From assembly GCF_030272615.1 (NCBI RefSeq), contig NC_081406.1, forward strand, positions 112,561,783 through 112,625,782: 64,000 nucleotides of DNA, in the 5' to 3' direction. Positions 34,479 through 44,930 of this stretch are shown piece after piece; position 1 is the stretch's first letter; each line of letters starts with the position of its first letter. Position numbers and translations under genes: made by a program. Under the pieces are notes generated by a model. It was not told the origin of the DNA. It was given only the letters and a program-made list of their open reading frames with translations, and did not search any database. Origin of the DNA: Cryptomeria japonica. Taxonomy: Eukaryota > Streptophyta > Pinopsida > Cupressales > Cupressaceae.

Positions 34479-36561
34479 CTATATATAAAGGACCATCAGG
34501 TGCCCTAATGGTTTCACTGGAATCAAATGTGATGGAAGGTTCTTTAGGGTTTTCTTGCTGCTCTACAAAGTTAATCACATTTGGAGTCATAGACACAAGA
34601 CCATCAGATGAAAGAGAGGAATCATTAGTCTCAATCACATTAGAGGTATGGGAAGGTAATGGATCAGTGAAAATCTGAAGATTTTGATTAGGAGGAGCTA
34701 CAGATGTATTGCCTTTATCATTCACTCCAGAAATAGAAATAGTATTATTATCAATCAAATCTTGAATTTTACCCTTTAAAGAAAAACATTTTTCAGTATC
34801 ATGCCCAAGCTGACGATGAAATTGACAAAAAGATTTGTTATCAAAATAAGGTGAAGTAATCTTTGCAGGATCAATTTGTCTTATAGGAGGAAGAGTAAGC
34901 ACATTTTGTTCCAATAACTTATTCATAATACTATGCAATGATTCATTCAAAGGAGTATACTTTCTTTCTTTCTTGAAAAATTTAGAAATAGGAGGCACAC
35001 CTGATGCTGCATTCACATTGTTGTTGATGATGTTTTCATTGAATTTGATGGAATCTCTGTTCGGTTTAAACTTCCCAAATGGTTGTTGACTACTATCACC
35101 CTTATCACTCAGAGCCATAGGATGTGATTGTTCCATTTGACTCACAGTCAGTTGATAATTGTGAAGAGTTGCACACAACTGTTGGAAAGAAGTAAACTCA
35201 GAAAACAGAAGTTTGTCTCGAATATCTTTTTGTAAATTAGAAATAAAGATTCTTTGAATATCATTGTCAGGCACTGGAAAAGAAATTTGAGCATACAAAT
35301 GCTTATATCTACCAATGAAATCAGTCACTTTCTCTTTAACACCTTGTTTACAATGCATTAAATCAATCAAAGTAACTTTAGGACTTATATTGTTTTGAAA
35401 TTGTTAAATGAAAGCATTTGCAAGTTGTTCGAAAGAAGTAATAGAATAGGAAGGCAATGAGCAATACCATTGTAGGGCTTTGTCTCTTAATGTTCTAGTA
35501 AACAATTTTGCAAGCAACCTTTGGTCATAAGCAAAATCAGTACATATTGTTTGAAAGGTCTTAACATGTGTTAGAGGATCACCCTTACCATTATAAAGCT
35601 CCAAATGCGGAATTTCAACATGTTTAGGGGGAATAGCTCGAACAATGTCAAGAGAAAGTGGGCTCGCAACATCAAATGTGGGCACACTAAACTTAGATTG
35701 ATTCATAGAGGCAATTTGTTGCTGTAAAGAAGAGACAGTTTGTGCAAGATTGTTAATGGTCGCTTCAGTCGAAGAGTTCATATTAGATGTGTTAGATTGA
35801 GATGGAGGTGTTATGTTATTGAAAGAATGTAAAGAGTAAGGTGGTGGAACCCTATGATAATTAGTCATAGGAGATGATTGGACAGGAGGAACACTACAAG
35901 GAGGAATGGAATGATTGAATGAATTGCCCCCTTGCGTCATGTTCATTTGTGGAGATGTAATAGGGACACTCATTGAAGGGACGAATGAAGAAATCGGATT
36001 GAATGAAGGAAGAGGGTTAATTGAAGAAGAAGGATTACCCCCATGACTGGCGATCACAGGAGGAATGTCTTGTGTAGAAGTAGCCATCATGTTTGATGTA
36101 AAGGTAGGTATGCTAGCAATAGAAGTCATCAAAGGAATAGAATGATTGACTTGAGTAGGAGGTTGTGTATAACCCAAATTTTCAGCACAACTCTTCATAG
36201 GCATCACATTTGAATCCACAATGTGTGCAATACCACGCAAAATATCAATTCCATTCTTATCACTTTGAAGCATACGTTTTAGGCCCTCAATTAAAGGAAG
36301 AGCTTGACTATCGGGGTATTCTTGAGACATCCATTGTCGAAAATCGTCAAATTGGTTATCCAATTTCGAAAGTTGTTCTTCAGAAACCTCATGGAGAGCT
36401 TCTTCATCATTAGGAGGATTAGAGGAATTACCCATGTCCTCGTTAAAAAGGCTATTCAAATTAGGTTCCATCTCCTCAGTAATTAAACCTCGAAAAGACT
36501 TAATTCTACGGCTTCGTCTAACGGGAATAGTGTAAGTAGGGCTTATTGTTGTAAAACTCAT
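34447..36561 (-). pseudogene. gag: Gypsy-2 gag (one in-frame stop)
   Basis: ATG at 36561 (MSFTTISPTYTIPVRRSRRI). One frame runs to 34447 with a single TAA at 35404-35406. The N-terminal ~290 residues are Ser/Pro/Asn-rich with a helix around EEQLSKLDNQF. The retrotransposon gag core spans the stop: LELYNGKGDPLTHVKTFQ, ALQWYCSLPSYSITSFEQLA, then VTDFIGRYKHLYAQI and RIFISNLQKDIRDKLL. A zinc-knuckle-like motif FCQFHRQLGHDTEKC (C-X2-H-X5-H-X4-C) lies near 34790-34835. The single stop suggests recent inactivation or simply a non-functional copy. Confidence 0.88.
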
Positions 36562-36687
36562 GCACTAGGGAGGGAGAGAAAATTTTGATTTTAGAGGTAG
36601 CAATTTTCAGTAAAATCAGCCAATCTTCTGGATTTAAGCTGTTAAATACAATCAGGACAATCTCCCGAAATTTCAGAAAAAATGTTA

Positions 36688-36720
36688 GGGACCGTGGCGC
36701 TTCGGAGTGCACATGGTCCC
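36688..36720 (-). other. Leader hairpin, copy 1 (Gypsy-2)
   Basis: GGGACC and GGTCCC arms enclose GTGGCGC-TTCG-GAGTGCAC, a near-perfect stem-loop. It is related to the LTR hairpin at 31547-31575. Confidence 0.7.
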
Positions 36721-37309
36721 GACATTTTTTTCGAAATTTGCAGGGATGAAAGTTATGATGATTTTAGAGCTAATCTGAAAAAATTGAGTGGTTTTACAAT
36801 CTGTAGATAGGCCAAATTAAAGTTGCAATCTCGAAATTGAACCCTACCAAGATTGTCGAAAAATGCAAAAATTTGAATTTTGAAAAAGAGAGGGGAACTG
36901 AAATTTTGAATTTTATGATTTTAGAGGGAATGTCAAGAGCAATGCAAATTTTGAAATTTAAAAATTGACTCAATTTCACGCAAAATTCAATTTTGAAAGC
37001 GGAAATCAAAGTTGTTGTAATTAAGCACTTAATTTCAAAAGTCACAAATTGTAAGAATTTGAATAAAGCACTGAAATTTTTAATGAATGCAAACACACTT
37101 TTCAGATTTAGGATAGTAAGAACACAATTTTGACACAAAATTTCAATTTCAATGATTTTTGAATGATTAGAAGCGTTAATCCAAGCAATCCCTAGACCAA
37201 CTTTGACTTTAATTTTGAAAGTGTTGTAATTGATAAAATCAGCCAAAATTCTGGATTTTAGCAAGAAAATACAGTAAGATCTAGCTCCCGAAATTTCGGA
37301 AAAAATGTC

Positions 37310-37342
37310 GGGGACGATGGCGCTCGGAGTGCACACGGTCCT
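37310..37342 (-). other. Leader hairpin, copy 2 (Gypsy-2)
   Basis: GGGGACGATGGCGC, TCG, then GAGTGCACACGGTCC: the same fold as copy 1, about 620 bases closer to the 5' LTR. Confidence 0.7.
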
Positions 37343-37720
37343 CGCAACTTTTTTCCAAATTTTCAGGGATGAAAGATATTGTGATTTTATTGCGGAATCC
37401 AAAGTTACAGCTGATTTGGAGATGTTTTGATTAGTGAAATTGTCGGACAAAGGTTGAACCAAGAGGGTTTTTAAAAATTAGGGTTTTGACACTTAACCAC
37501 TTAATTTTCAAAATTAAAGCATAGATATGAATTGATAATTTGTAATAGAAGGGCAGATCTGAAACAAGCATTAACATGTAGACATTTCACAAGTTCAATT
37601 ACTAAAAAGAAAATTTAGGGTTTTTATGCAATCAACCTCTAAAATTTGCAAAAGATCAAACATGGAAATGTAATCAAGGAATCCAATTTTCAGATCTAAC
37701 TATGAATAATCAGAAAGGAT

Positions 37721-37740
37721 GTTCACGTCAGGTTCACCAA
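37721..37740 (-). other. Gypsy-2 primer-binding site candidate
   Basis: The minus strand next to the 5' LTR reads TTGGTGAACCTGACGTGAAC. Gypsy-3 has nearly the same sequence beside its LTR. I do not assign the tRNA. Confidence 0.65.
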
Positions 37741-37742
37741 AA

Positions 37743-38971
37743 TGTAAAGCGGAAAATTGCGATCGAACCCTAGTTGCTCTCCCCTCTTCCAACTCCAAGG
37801 AGAGAGAAGGGAGATTCACTCTAGGGTTGATGGTTTTCACTTAGGGGAGAGACTTTACATTCAAAAGAGGGGTTGAAACCCACAAGATCCAATCCCACGC
37901 AATGCAAGATTGGATGCTAAATGAGTTTCAAGGGTTATGACAGCAGGGCTACCCTCTTTTGTAAAGAATGTGCATAGAAGAATTAAGCTAGGAATGCATA
38001 GAAAGTGAGAAATATTCGCTTATAAACTGAGATAGGAATACAGTATGAAGCTGCGGACCTGGAATTAGCAGCAAAATGTCGATACGGCGCTGTCCTGCAA
38101 ATTTGAGCGAAAGTTGCCAGGACGATGGCGCCCGAGCGCCACGGTCCTCCGAAAAATCCGCGAAACGAAGGGGGATCTGTTCGTCTCTGCACAAGGATTC
38201 CAGATCTTCAATTTCAGCCGTGTACCTGCAACCTACACACAGAAAAGCGAAGACGATTGGGGGGTTAGGGATTAGGGGTTTGCCTTTAGGTCAAACCCCG
38301 GTTTTGGAATTAACCAAGAAATGAGCAATGCTATAAATGTAAATGTCTGTAATGTAAAACAAGTACTAATACCTTGTTGTAAGGATGTTTGTATCCTTAT
38401 GTGCGAAGGTATAGATGTTGTATGTTGTAGTAGTATGTTGTAAGTGATCTCCTCTTCAATGGTTGAATCCTTGTCTTGAATGCAACACTTAGCCTTGAAT
38501 GGAGACTTGAAATGATCAATTGCTTGAAGGAATTCTTGAATGCTTGAGTATAGTTTCCACGCTTTTTCCATCATGTATGTATCTCTCCCAAATGAGAGAG
38601 GAAAATGTAGTTTATATACTTGTCATTTAGGGCTGATAGACTGATTTTCCTGACCTTAGGCCGACCAGGAAAGATAATTTTCCAATTTGCAAACATAAAG
38701 ACCCGAAGTCCAAAAGAGACCGGGCCCAAAATAGGACCCAGGGACCAGGGCACTGGGCGCCCTGGTCCTGAAGGACCAGGGCGCTGGGCGCTCTGGTCCC
38801 ACCTCTCGGGACAGCAGGGTGCAAAGGAGGTTCAGGCCAGGGTGCAAGAAAATGCAGTTTTCAGTGTCATAATCAGGTTTCAGGGTCTCCATTCAGGTTG
38901 CGTGTTGCGTCGCCATCGTGAAGACCGAAATGCAGTCAAAATTGCAAGTGTCACAATTTTAGGACGCTACA
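37743..38971 (-). repeat. Gypsy-2 5' LTR
   Basis: Same length as the 3' LTR (1229 bp) and about 98% identical by eye. A TATATAAA box is on the minus strand at 38611-38618, about 355 bp into the LTR. Hairpin at 38120-38146. Confidence 0.95.
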
Positions 38972-39696
38972 ATAACAAAGTATCGATATGCAAGAAATAA
39001 TGCAATAAACAGAATCAAGAATATCCACATGAAAAGTACACCATAACACAATATGTTAACGAGGAAACCCGGTGTGGGAAAAACCTTGGTGGGATTTGTG
39101 ACCCACAATATTCATTCACTGGCCAATAAGAGAATATTACTTACAATAGGGGCCTGCACATGCAGGAAGGCCAACTGCCTAGAGCTCATTGCTCAATGGG
39201 AAGTCACACTGACTTACAATAAAGATTATACTAATCCAATGACTTGTACTGCTTTACAATAACATCTTCAATGCCAGATTCAGTACCAGTTCCTGCTCTG
39301 TTCTTTACATATACCCTTGACCTATATTTCGCACATTAGGTATGCCTAATATTTTCCTTAATGCTTTTTCATCACTCCTACAAATGTCTACAATGATCTC
39401 CTTTATATATAAGAGTCATTTTACAATTTGCCAAGTTGGCTTACAATAATAAACAAAATATTACATAACAAAAATCTTGTTGGCCTCTCTGCTGGTATAC
39501 ATGTTTTCTTTTGTGCATGTGCCGGTGTCCTGAGTGCTAGTGTAGAGTGTGATCTGTTGATGCCGGTGAACTATCTTGGCGGTGTAATGCTTTGCTGGTA
39601 TAATGTATTGCCGGTGCCATAGGATTGCAAGGTTGCCATCAATGACAAAACCTTCAATCACATACAATGTCTCATTGGAGTGTACATATGCCAACA
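38972..39696 (-). repeat. LARD-1 5' LTR, outer part
   Basis: It resumes the LTR broken at 31170 and ends CATATGCCAACA at 39696, followed by the TCTCT duplication. A TATATATAAAG box is at 39401-39411 on the minus strand. Confidence 0.92.
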
Positions 39697-39840
39697 TCTC
39701 TAACAAAGAGGATAGGCCACACCTCTTAATAATATCCTTGTTAGCTTGTGTCAATCGTGGTATCAATGACCACGGTCTCAGAAATTGCTCTTGCAACTGA
39801 ACCACTCTAATACTCTCTTGTCACAAATCAAAACAAGTAC
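39697..39840 (-). pseudogene. Antisense PMD gene of Gypsy-1, N-terminal part
   Basis: Minus-strand reading SIRVVQLQEQFLRPWSLIPR, then IIKRCGLSSLLE, continues directly into the part at 25239 once LARD-1 is removed. A short segment ahead of the RW..TFHL block fits the N-terminus of plant mobile domain proteins (helix, then GL..L). The start codon is not certain; no in-frame ATG is evident in this piece. Confidence 0.7.
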
Positions 39841-39943
39841 AATATCAGTTTCATCATCAAAACAATTCAAATCAACTTGAAACTTTGAAAATCTAATCAA
39901 GTTCCACATCATATCAATCCATTTTCATATCAAATCATATCAG

Positions 39944-40118
39944 CTTGTAACACAACTCAAGTTCCACAATCAAATCAACTTGTCAAACAACTCAAGTTCC
40001 ACAATCATATCAACTTGTAAAACAACTCAAGTTTCACATTCATATCAGCTTGTAACACAACTCAAGTTTCACAAACCATATCCGCTTGTAAAACAACTCA
40101 AGCTCCACAGGTATATCA
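39944..40118. repeat. 35-bp tandem repeat, five copies
   Basis: Unit CTTGTAAAACAACTCAAGTT followed by CCACAATCATATCAA, repeated at 39944, 39979, 40014, 40049 and 40084. It lies between the antisense gene and the motif array. Confidence 0.88.
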
Positions 40119-40374
40119 ACTCGAAACAAAGCAAATCAAATCAAGTTCATATCAAAAACATCCCTATCAAAAACCACATCATATCAAATCAACATCAAAT
40201 CAATATCAACTTGAAACATTGCAAATCAAATCAAGTTATATCGGAACTCATATTGGAAAACTTATCAAAACAATGACAGCAGACACGCAGACTGACAATT
40301 CGCACCCATCTCGGCAAAACTGGCATCAACCTACCAATTTTTCATCCAAAAATCATGCTTCACCCAAATTTTTC

Positions 40375-40850
40375 CCTCATGCGCTAAACAATCTTGTCTA
40401 CACGATAAACTGATGGCTATGCGCTACCCTGTCCTCTCAGTGCACTACACCATTCACCTTATGTGCTAGCCAGAATCTATGCGCTACCCTATCCTATTTC
40501 TGCGTCACCTAAACTACCCTAAGCGCTAAACTACCCTATGCACTATCTTATCCTGGTCCTGCGCTACAAACCTAACCCTATGCGCTAGGTTATACCTACG
40601 CGCTACCTATGCCTACCTATGCGACCCCCTAGGAACCCTATGTGCTAGGTATCTCCTATGCGCTACCCATTTTTTCCTATGCACTACCCTGTGCTCACAG
40701 TGTGCTAACCTAACTCTAAGTGCTACCCTAACTTACCATTGTGTGATTCTAATCTTCTCAGACGCTACCCTATTTTATTGAACCCTACGTGCTATGAAAC
40801 CTATCGTATGCGCTACGCTTTGACCTCGACGCGCTAAACTGCCAAATCCG
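40375..40850 (-). repeat. TAGCGCAT-type motif array, antisense leader
   Basis: About 22 degenerate copies of TATGCGCTACC on the plus strand, that is GGTAGCGCATA on the minus strand, at roughly 20-base spacing (for example near 40420, 40477, 40519, 40578, 40657, 40806). It is the same core as the arrays at 7410-7675 and 9180-9550 but on the opposite strand, so it reads TAGCGCAT in the direction of the antisense gene. Confidence 0.75.
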
Positions 40851-41429
40851 TGTGACAAAATTGAAAACATGATCGAAAATGACAAAATAAAAATCCAAAA
40901 TGGGTCAAAAGGGCTGACTTACCGGTGGTCCATACACGACGGGCCTCCGATACCTTCGCACGTGCTCAAATCGATGAGAAGCATAAGGAACCGACATGTT
41001 GACTTTTTTACAAATGTCACTTTCTCTAAAGTCAACAAGCACAAATGAGACAAAAGGAAATCACTTTTTTCATTTTATAGGGTAAATCAAAATTAGGGTT
41101 ATGTGGAGGAACGCGTAAATTACTTGTGGTGTCTCATACAACCCTACCAAACATCATTATCGGGAGATGAATCAACTAACATCATTCAACATAGCAAAAA
41201 GTTTTACAATGTAATGAAATTTATCAAATTTATCCAAATCAAATCAAATGTTCAAATTTTTTGATTCATCTCCCGAGGGGGCATTATCAACATCATTTAT
41301 CAAATCTGGGGCATCAGTTATCAAATATTGGGCATAGCATGAAAATCTCAAAACGACATAAAACTGATCATAACCAAATCATACGACACATCATTTTCTT
41401 TGAATCAACATGTGCACACACGTCACTTC
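40851..41429 (+). other. Gypsy-1 3' end before polypurine tract
   Basis: No ORF. It is the place where a promoter for the antisense gene would be expected, but I see no clear TATA box. Confidence 0.4.
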
Positions 41430-41443
41430 AAAGAGGGGCAAAA
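41430..41443 (+). other. Gypsy-1 polypurine tract
   Basis: AAAGAGGGGCAAAA directly precedes the 3' LTR. The same tract is seen at Gypsy-3. Confidence 0.88.
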
Positions 41444-42911
41444 TGTAGACGTATAAAAATGATCATATTCCTAAATGAATATTCAATGTTCATTTTATTC
41501 TCATTCCTCTATTTAGTTAAATCTAATTTAACTAAATCACCCACATTCTTCTATTTAATTAAATAAATTATTGAATTTATTTAGTTAAATTCACTTAAGC
41601 CCTATACATCATTTTATTTAATTAAACCCCTTCTCCCTACCTTTTAATTAAATTTACATTTAATTAAATAATTTACCCCAATTGAATAAATCTAATTTAT
41701 TTAATTTCCCAACTTGCAACCAAATTAAAATAAAACAATTTATTTTAATTAATCCTATTATTCCCCGTCCACTTGCATTTTCCTACATCTCCCACTTGCA
41801 TCCTATCCCTATTCCTAATTTCTTCTAGAATCCATCTAATCCTAATCAATTAACCTAAACCCATCCATTATCCCTTTTCCCTAAATTTGAGGAGGTTGCT
41901 TCTCAAATTTGGAGGAAAGTCTTCAAAAGGCATTAAAGCCTTTATCCCTTCAACAAGCTAACTTGTTGAATACCCCCAAATTTGGAAGGACTCTTACAAA
42001 TTTGTCCCCAAAGTCCTCCAAACCATTAATGGTTAACTAACCCTTAGTGGCATGGTTAGAGACTTTTTGCCTAACTTAACCCTCATCTAACCCAGGGGTC
42101 TCATCAAGCATTCATTGCTTTGACCATGGTTATCCCTTTAACCTTTGCACAAGAGTTTATCCTTTGGGTAAAAGCTTTATCCATTTGATAACCCTAACCT
42201 AACCTTAACCCTTACCTCCTAAGGTAACCATGAGGTCTTCTCAAGCAATTAATGCTTCTTTCATCTCCTCTCAAGCAGTCTTATATTGACAATTGTCACC
42301 ATTTCATTGGTGAAAATTGTAAACATGGAGTGATAACTTTCAATCCTGACCCTTGATTAACTCTTTCAATCTTGACCATCCATTGCCCTATTTTCACTAT
42401 AAATAGAGCTCTCATTCCTCCATTTTAAGGATCCATGCAAGCTTTTTGTATCTCATTTATGCTCAAATTTATCAATACATCTAGCTTCTCTTTGTAATAG
42501 GAATTAATGTAATAAGCATTTTAGAAGTATTTCCTTTATCATTAGTTTAGATCATTAACTAGTAAATCATGTTAGGATAGTATTGCTACTAACCTTGTCA
42601 TCTTATAATCTAGTTTACTTCATTTGTAGAATCATGCATAGATAGGATGCATTTCATGGTAAAATTAATCTAAAAGCATCCCTCGTTCTTGCATTTGTCA
42701 TCCCTAAGCCAATTTGCTCAGTGATCTAAGAGCAAAGGCATTGGCTTGAGGGACCTTGTGAGATAGAGAACCATGGAACCTACCTTGGGAAGTTGAGTCA
42801 TTCTTCATGACTCCATAACTTGTACCAAGAAGTCTCGTGGGTGTGTGAACCAGCTCTTTGAGACCATATTTTCACATTTTAAGTTTCATTGGCCCGCTTT
42901 TCACGCACACA
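41444..42911 (+). repeat. Gypsy-1 3' LTR
   Basis: Matches 5861-7329 with about 47 differences by eye and one base less. TATA box at 42399-42407. Confidence 0.95.
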
Positions 42912-42916
42912 ACCAT

Positions 42917-43002
42917 AGTTCCAAAACAACAATGTACATCTTCAAAAGGATAAGTGTTGACATCAATGACAAAACTAATGCAACACATCCATAATACCAA
43001 CA
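42917..43002 (-). repeat. Copia-1 3' LTR, inner part
   Basis: This is the remaining end of the LTR broken by Gypsy-1. It ends ATAATACCAACA at 43002 and matches the end of the 5' LTR at 48599-48684. Confidence 0.92.
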
Positions 43003-43207
43003 ATCTCCCCCTTTGGCATTGATGACAACACTAGATGGAAAAGCATCTAAGTACCAAAACAGAATGTCAAAAACCAAAAACCAACAATCTCCAAAATAGA
43101 TCAATACCATAAATCAAAATACAAATACAAAGAGTATATATCTCTCCCTCAATGAATAATCTTTCCAAAAGAATAATGTTTTTTCATAGATATCTCTCCC
43201 CCTTTGA
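43003..43207 (-). other. Copia-1 polypurine tracts
   Basis: A terminal tract is at 43003-43016 (minus strand CCAAAGGGGGAGATT) and a second at 43195-43207 (TCAAAGGGGGAGA). Confidence 0.75.
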
Positions 43208-43354
43208 CATCAAATGCCAAATCAGTTAAGAAGAAATACCATAACATACAACAAACTACTCCCCCTGAGAAGTAGCTCTCCTCCATCAAAGCCAGAAAAA
43301 AATATTTCTCTGTTAGTTTCTGTTGATTTGATGCCAATCTTCAATCATCTAAGT

Positions 43355-44930
43355 CTATGTCAGTGAGGGTATTACCCCGAGCTGCTCTCTGAGATATTTA
43401 AAGGTTTCCTTAGGCAAAGGCTTTGTCAAGATATCTGCAATCTGCTCTTTAGTATTCATATAAACCAATCTTACTTCTTTTGCTTCAACATTCTCTTTCA
43501 GAAAATTATATCTGATAGAAACATGCTTAGTCTTAGAGTGAAATACAAGATTCTTTGATATATCAATTGTTGTTGAATTATCACAATAGATGATTATAGG
43601 TTCTTTGCATTTTACCTTTATGTCCTTCAACATTTGCTTAATCCATAATACCTGAGTACAATTAGTTGCTGTTGCAACATATTATGATTCTGCTATGGAT
43701 AATAATGTACAACTCGGCTTCATGCTTATCCATGAAATCAATCTGCTACCAAGAAAGAATGCTTCGCTAGTGGTACTCTTTATGTCATCTACATCTCTTG
43801 CCCAATTTGCATCGCTGTATGCACATAAATCAAAATTTTCATCTTTAGGGTACCATAAACCAAGATTTGTTGTACCTTATAGATACCGAAAAATCCTTTT
43901 TACTGTCAATTCATGATTTTCTTTAGGATTACTCTGAAATCTTGAAACAATACATACAACATTCATTATATCAGGTTTGGTTTGTGTCAAATATAGTAAA
44001 CCTCCAATCATAGATTTGTATCTTGTTGGATTAACAGGAGTTGAATCATCCTCAATGTCAATTTATCAGTTGTAGTCATAGGAGTACTTACCGGTTTAGA
44101 TTTTTCCCTACAAAATTTCTTCAGTAGTACCTTTAAGTATTTTGTTTGACATATGAATATACCTCTATCAGTTTGTGAAATCTGCAATCCTAAAAAGAAT
44201 TTTATCTCCCCAATCATAGAAATTTCAAATTCTTCATGCATCTTGTTAGCAAAGTCCTTACACAATCCATCTTCTCCTCCAAAAATGATATCATCAACAA
44301 AAAATTCAATAACCAAGATGTCATCATTAGTCACTTTGAAATATAAGTTGTTGTCAACATTACCTTTAGTGTAACCAAGCTTCAAAATATATTTTTCCAA
44401 TCTAGCATACCAAGCTCAAGGAGCTTGTTTCAATCCATACAAATCTTTCCTTAATCTACAAACCATAGCTTTAAAATTTGTCAATGAAAATACATCAAGT
44501 TGTTCAATGTAAACTTCCTCTTCAAGATCACCATTCAGAAATGCACATTTTACATCCATCTGATATACTTTATAGTTCTTATGAGCTGCAAATACAAGAA
44601 ATAATCTAATTGCCTCAATTCTAGCTATCGGTGAAAAGGTTTCATTATAATCAATTCCCTCTTTCTTTGAATATCCTTTACACACTAATCTTTCTTTGTT
44701 CTTGATTACCTTACCATCTTCATTAATTTTATTTCTGAATACTCATTTAGTTCCAATTACATTTTTGTCTTTATGTCGGGGAACTAATGTCCATATATTG
44801 TTTTTTTCAATTTGTTCTAATTCATCTTCCATCGCTTTTATCCAAGGTTCATCTTGACATGCTTCAATAATAGATGTTGGTTCAATTTGAGAAATTAAGC
44901 ATACCTCTTCATTTTCCAATCATCCTCTTG
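43355..44930 (-). pseudogene. pol: Copia-1 reverse transcriptase and RNase H (decayed)
   Basis: RT pieces in one frame: 44416-44685 (YQMDVKCAFLNGDLEEEVYI, LYGLKQAP) and 44008-44400 (FFVDDIIFGG, FFLGLQISQ, SKPVSTPMTT). RNase H: 43355-43633 (YCDNSTTIDISKN, TKEQIADILTKPLP), in another frame, with the first RNase H part decayed between. Stops include a TGG-to-TGA at about 44744 (GTK-stop-VFRNK). It would copy element RNA to DNA, but this copy cannot. Confidence 0.9.

Larger units (their letters stand above)
36562..37720 (-). other. Gypsy-2 leader with internal duplication
   Basis: AT-rich, with many AAATTTTGAA-type phrases. Two related blocks (about 36605-36745 and 37240-37385) share AAAATCAGCCAA, CTCCCGAAATTTC, a GC-rich hairpin and CAGGGATGAAAG. 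An open frame at 36794-37462 has no motif and is probably fortuitous. Confidence 0.6.
31171..38971 (-). mobile_element. Gypsy-2: gag-protease-only gypsy element (TR-GAG-like)
   Basis: Two 1229-bp LTRs (31171-32399 and 37743-38971) lie between the target duplication ATAAT (31166-31170) and ATAAC (38972-38976), one base different. I count about two dozen LTR differences (~2%), so it is the youngest dated insertion in the nest. The internal region of 5.3 kb has a long leader, gag, protease plus a Pro-rich tail, and a short 3' region. There is no RT, RNase H or integrase, and no space for them between protease end and polypurine tract. It must depend on a related autonomous gypsy element. Confidence 0.94.
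25240..39696 (-). mobile_element. LARD-1: non-autonomous copia-type LTR element with two unusual ORFs, interrupted by Gypsy-2
   Basis: It is flanked by TCTCT at 25235-25239 and 39697-39701. The 3' LTR is 25240-26056 (817 bp). The 5' LTR is 31074-31170 plus 38972-39696, split by Gypsy-2. The internal region, 26057-31073, has paired polypurine tracts at one end and a copia-type primer-binding site at the other, so it is a reverse-transcribed element. No protease, integrase, RT or RNase H motif is found in any frame. Instead it carries ORF1 (29998-31002) and ORF2 (26412-29544). Inserted in the antisense PMD gene of Gypsy-1. Confidence 0.92.
5861..42911 (+). mobile_element. Gypsy-1: Ty3/gypsy element with antisense gene, host to two insertions
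   Basis: The LTRs are 5861-7329 (1469 bp) and 41444-42911 (1468 bp), flanked by ACCAT at 5856-5860 and 42912-42916. The uninterrupted target is visible in the Copia-1 5' LTR near 48593. The primer-binding site follows the left LTR, and the polypurine tract AAAGAGGGGCAAAA precedes the right one. By eye the LTRs differ at about 47 positions (~3%). In order it holds a long leader, gag, protease, G-patch segment, linker, Copia-2 insertion, integrase, then a long 3' region with an antisense plant mobile domain gene split by LARD-1. RT and RNase H are missing. Long 3' regions with antisense ORFs are known from Tat-lineage gypsy elements, so that lineage is a reasonable guess. Confidence 0.93.

Noticed and set aside
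36794-37462. 222-codon minus-strand ORF in the Gypsy-2 leader
   Set aside because: AT-rich leader, no ATG-context or motif support, and it overlaps the duplicated hairpin blocks.
43003-43340. Separate regulatory RNA between Copia-1 RNase H and its LTR
   Set aside because: Explained by the 3' untranslated region with two polypurine tracts.
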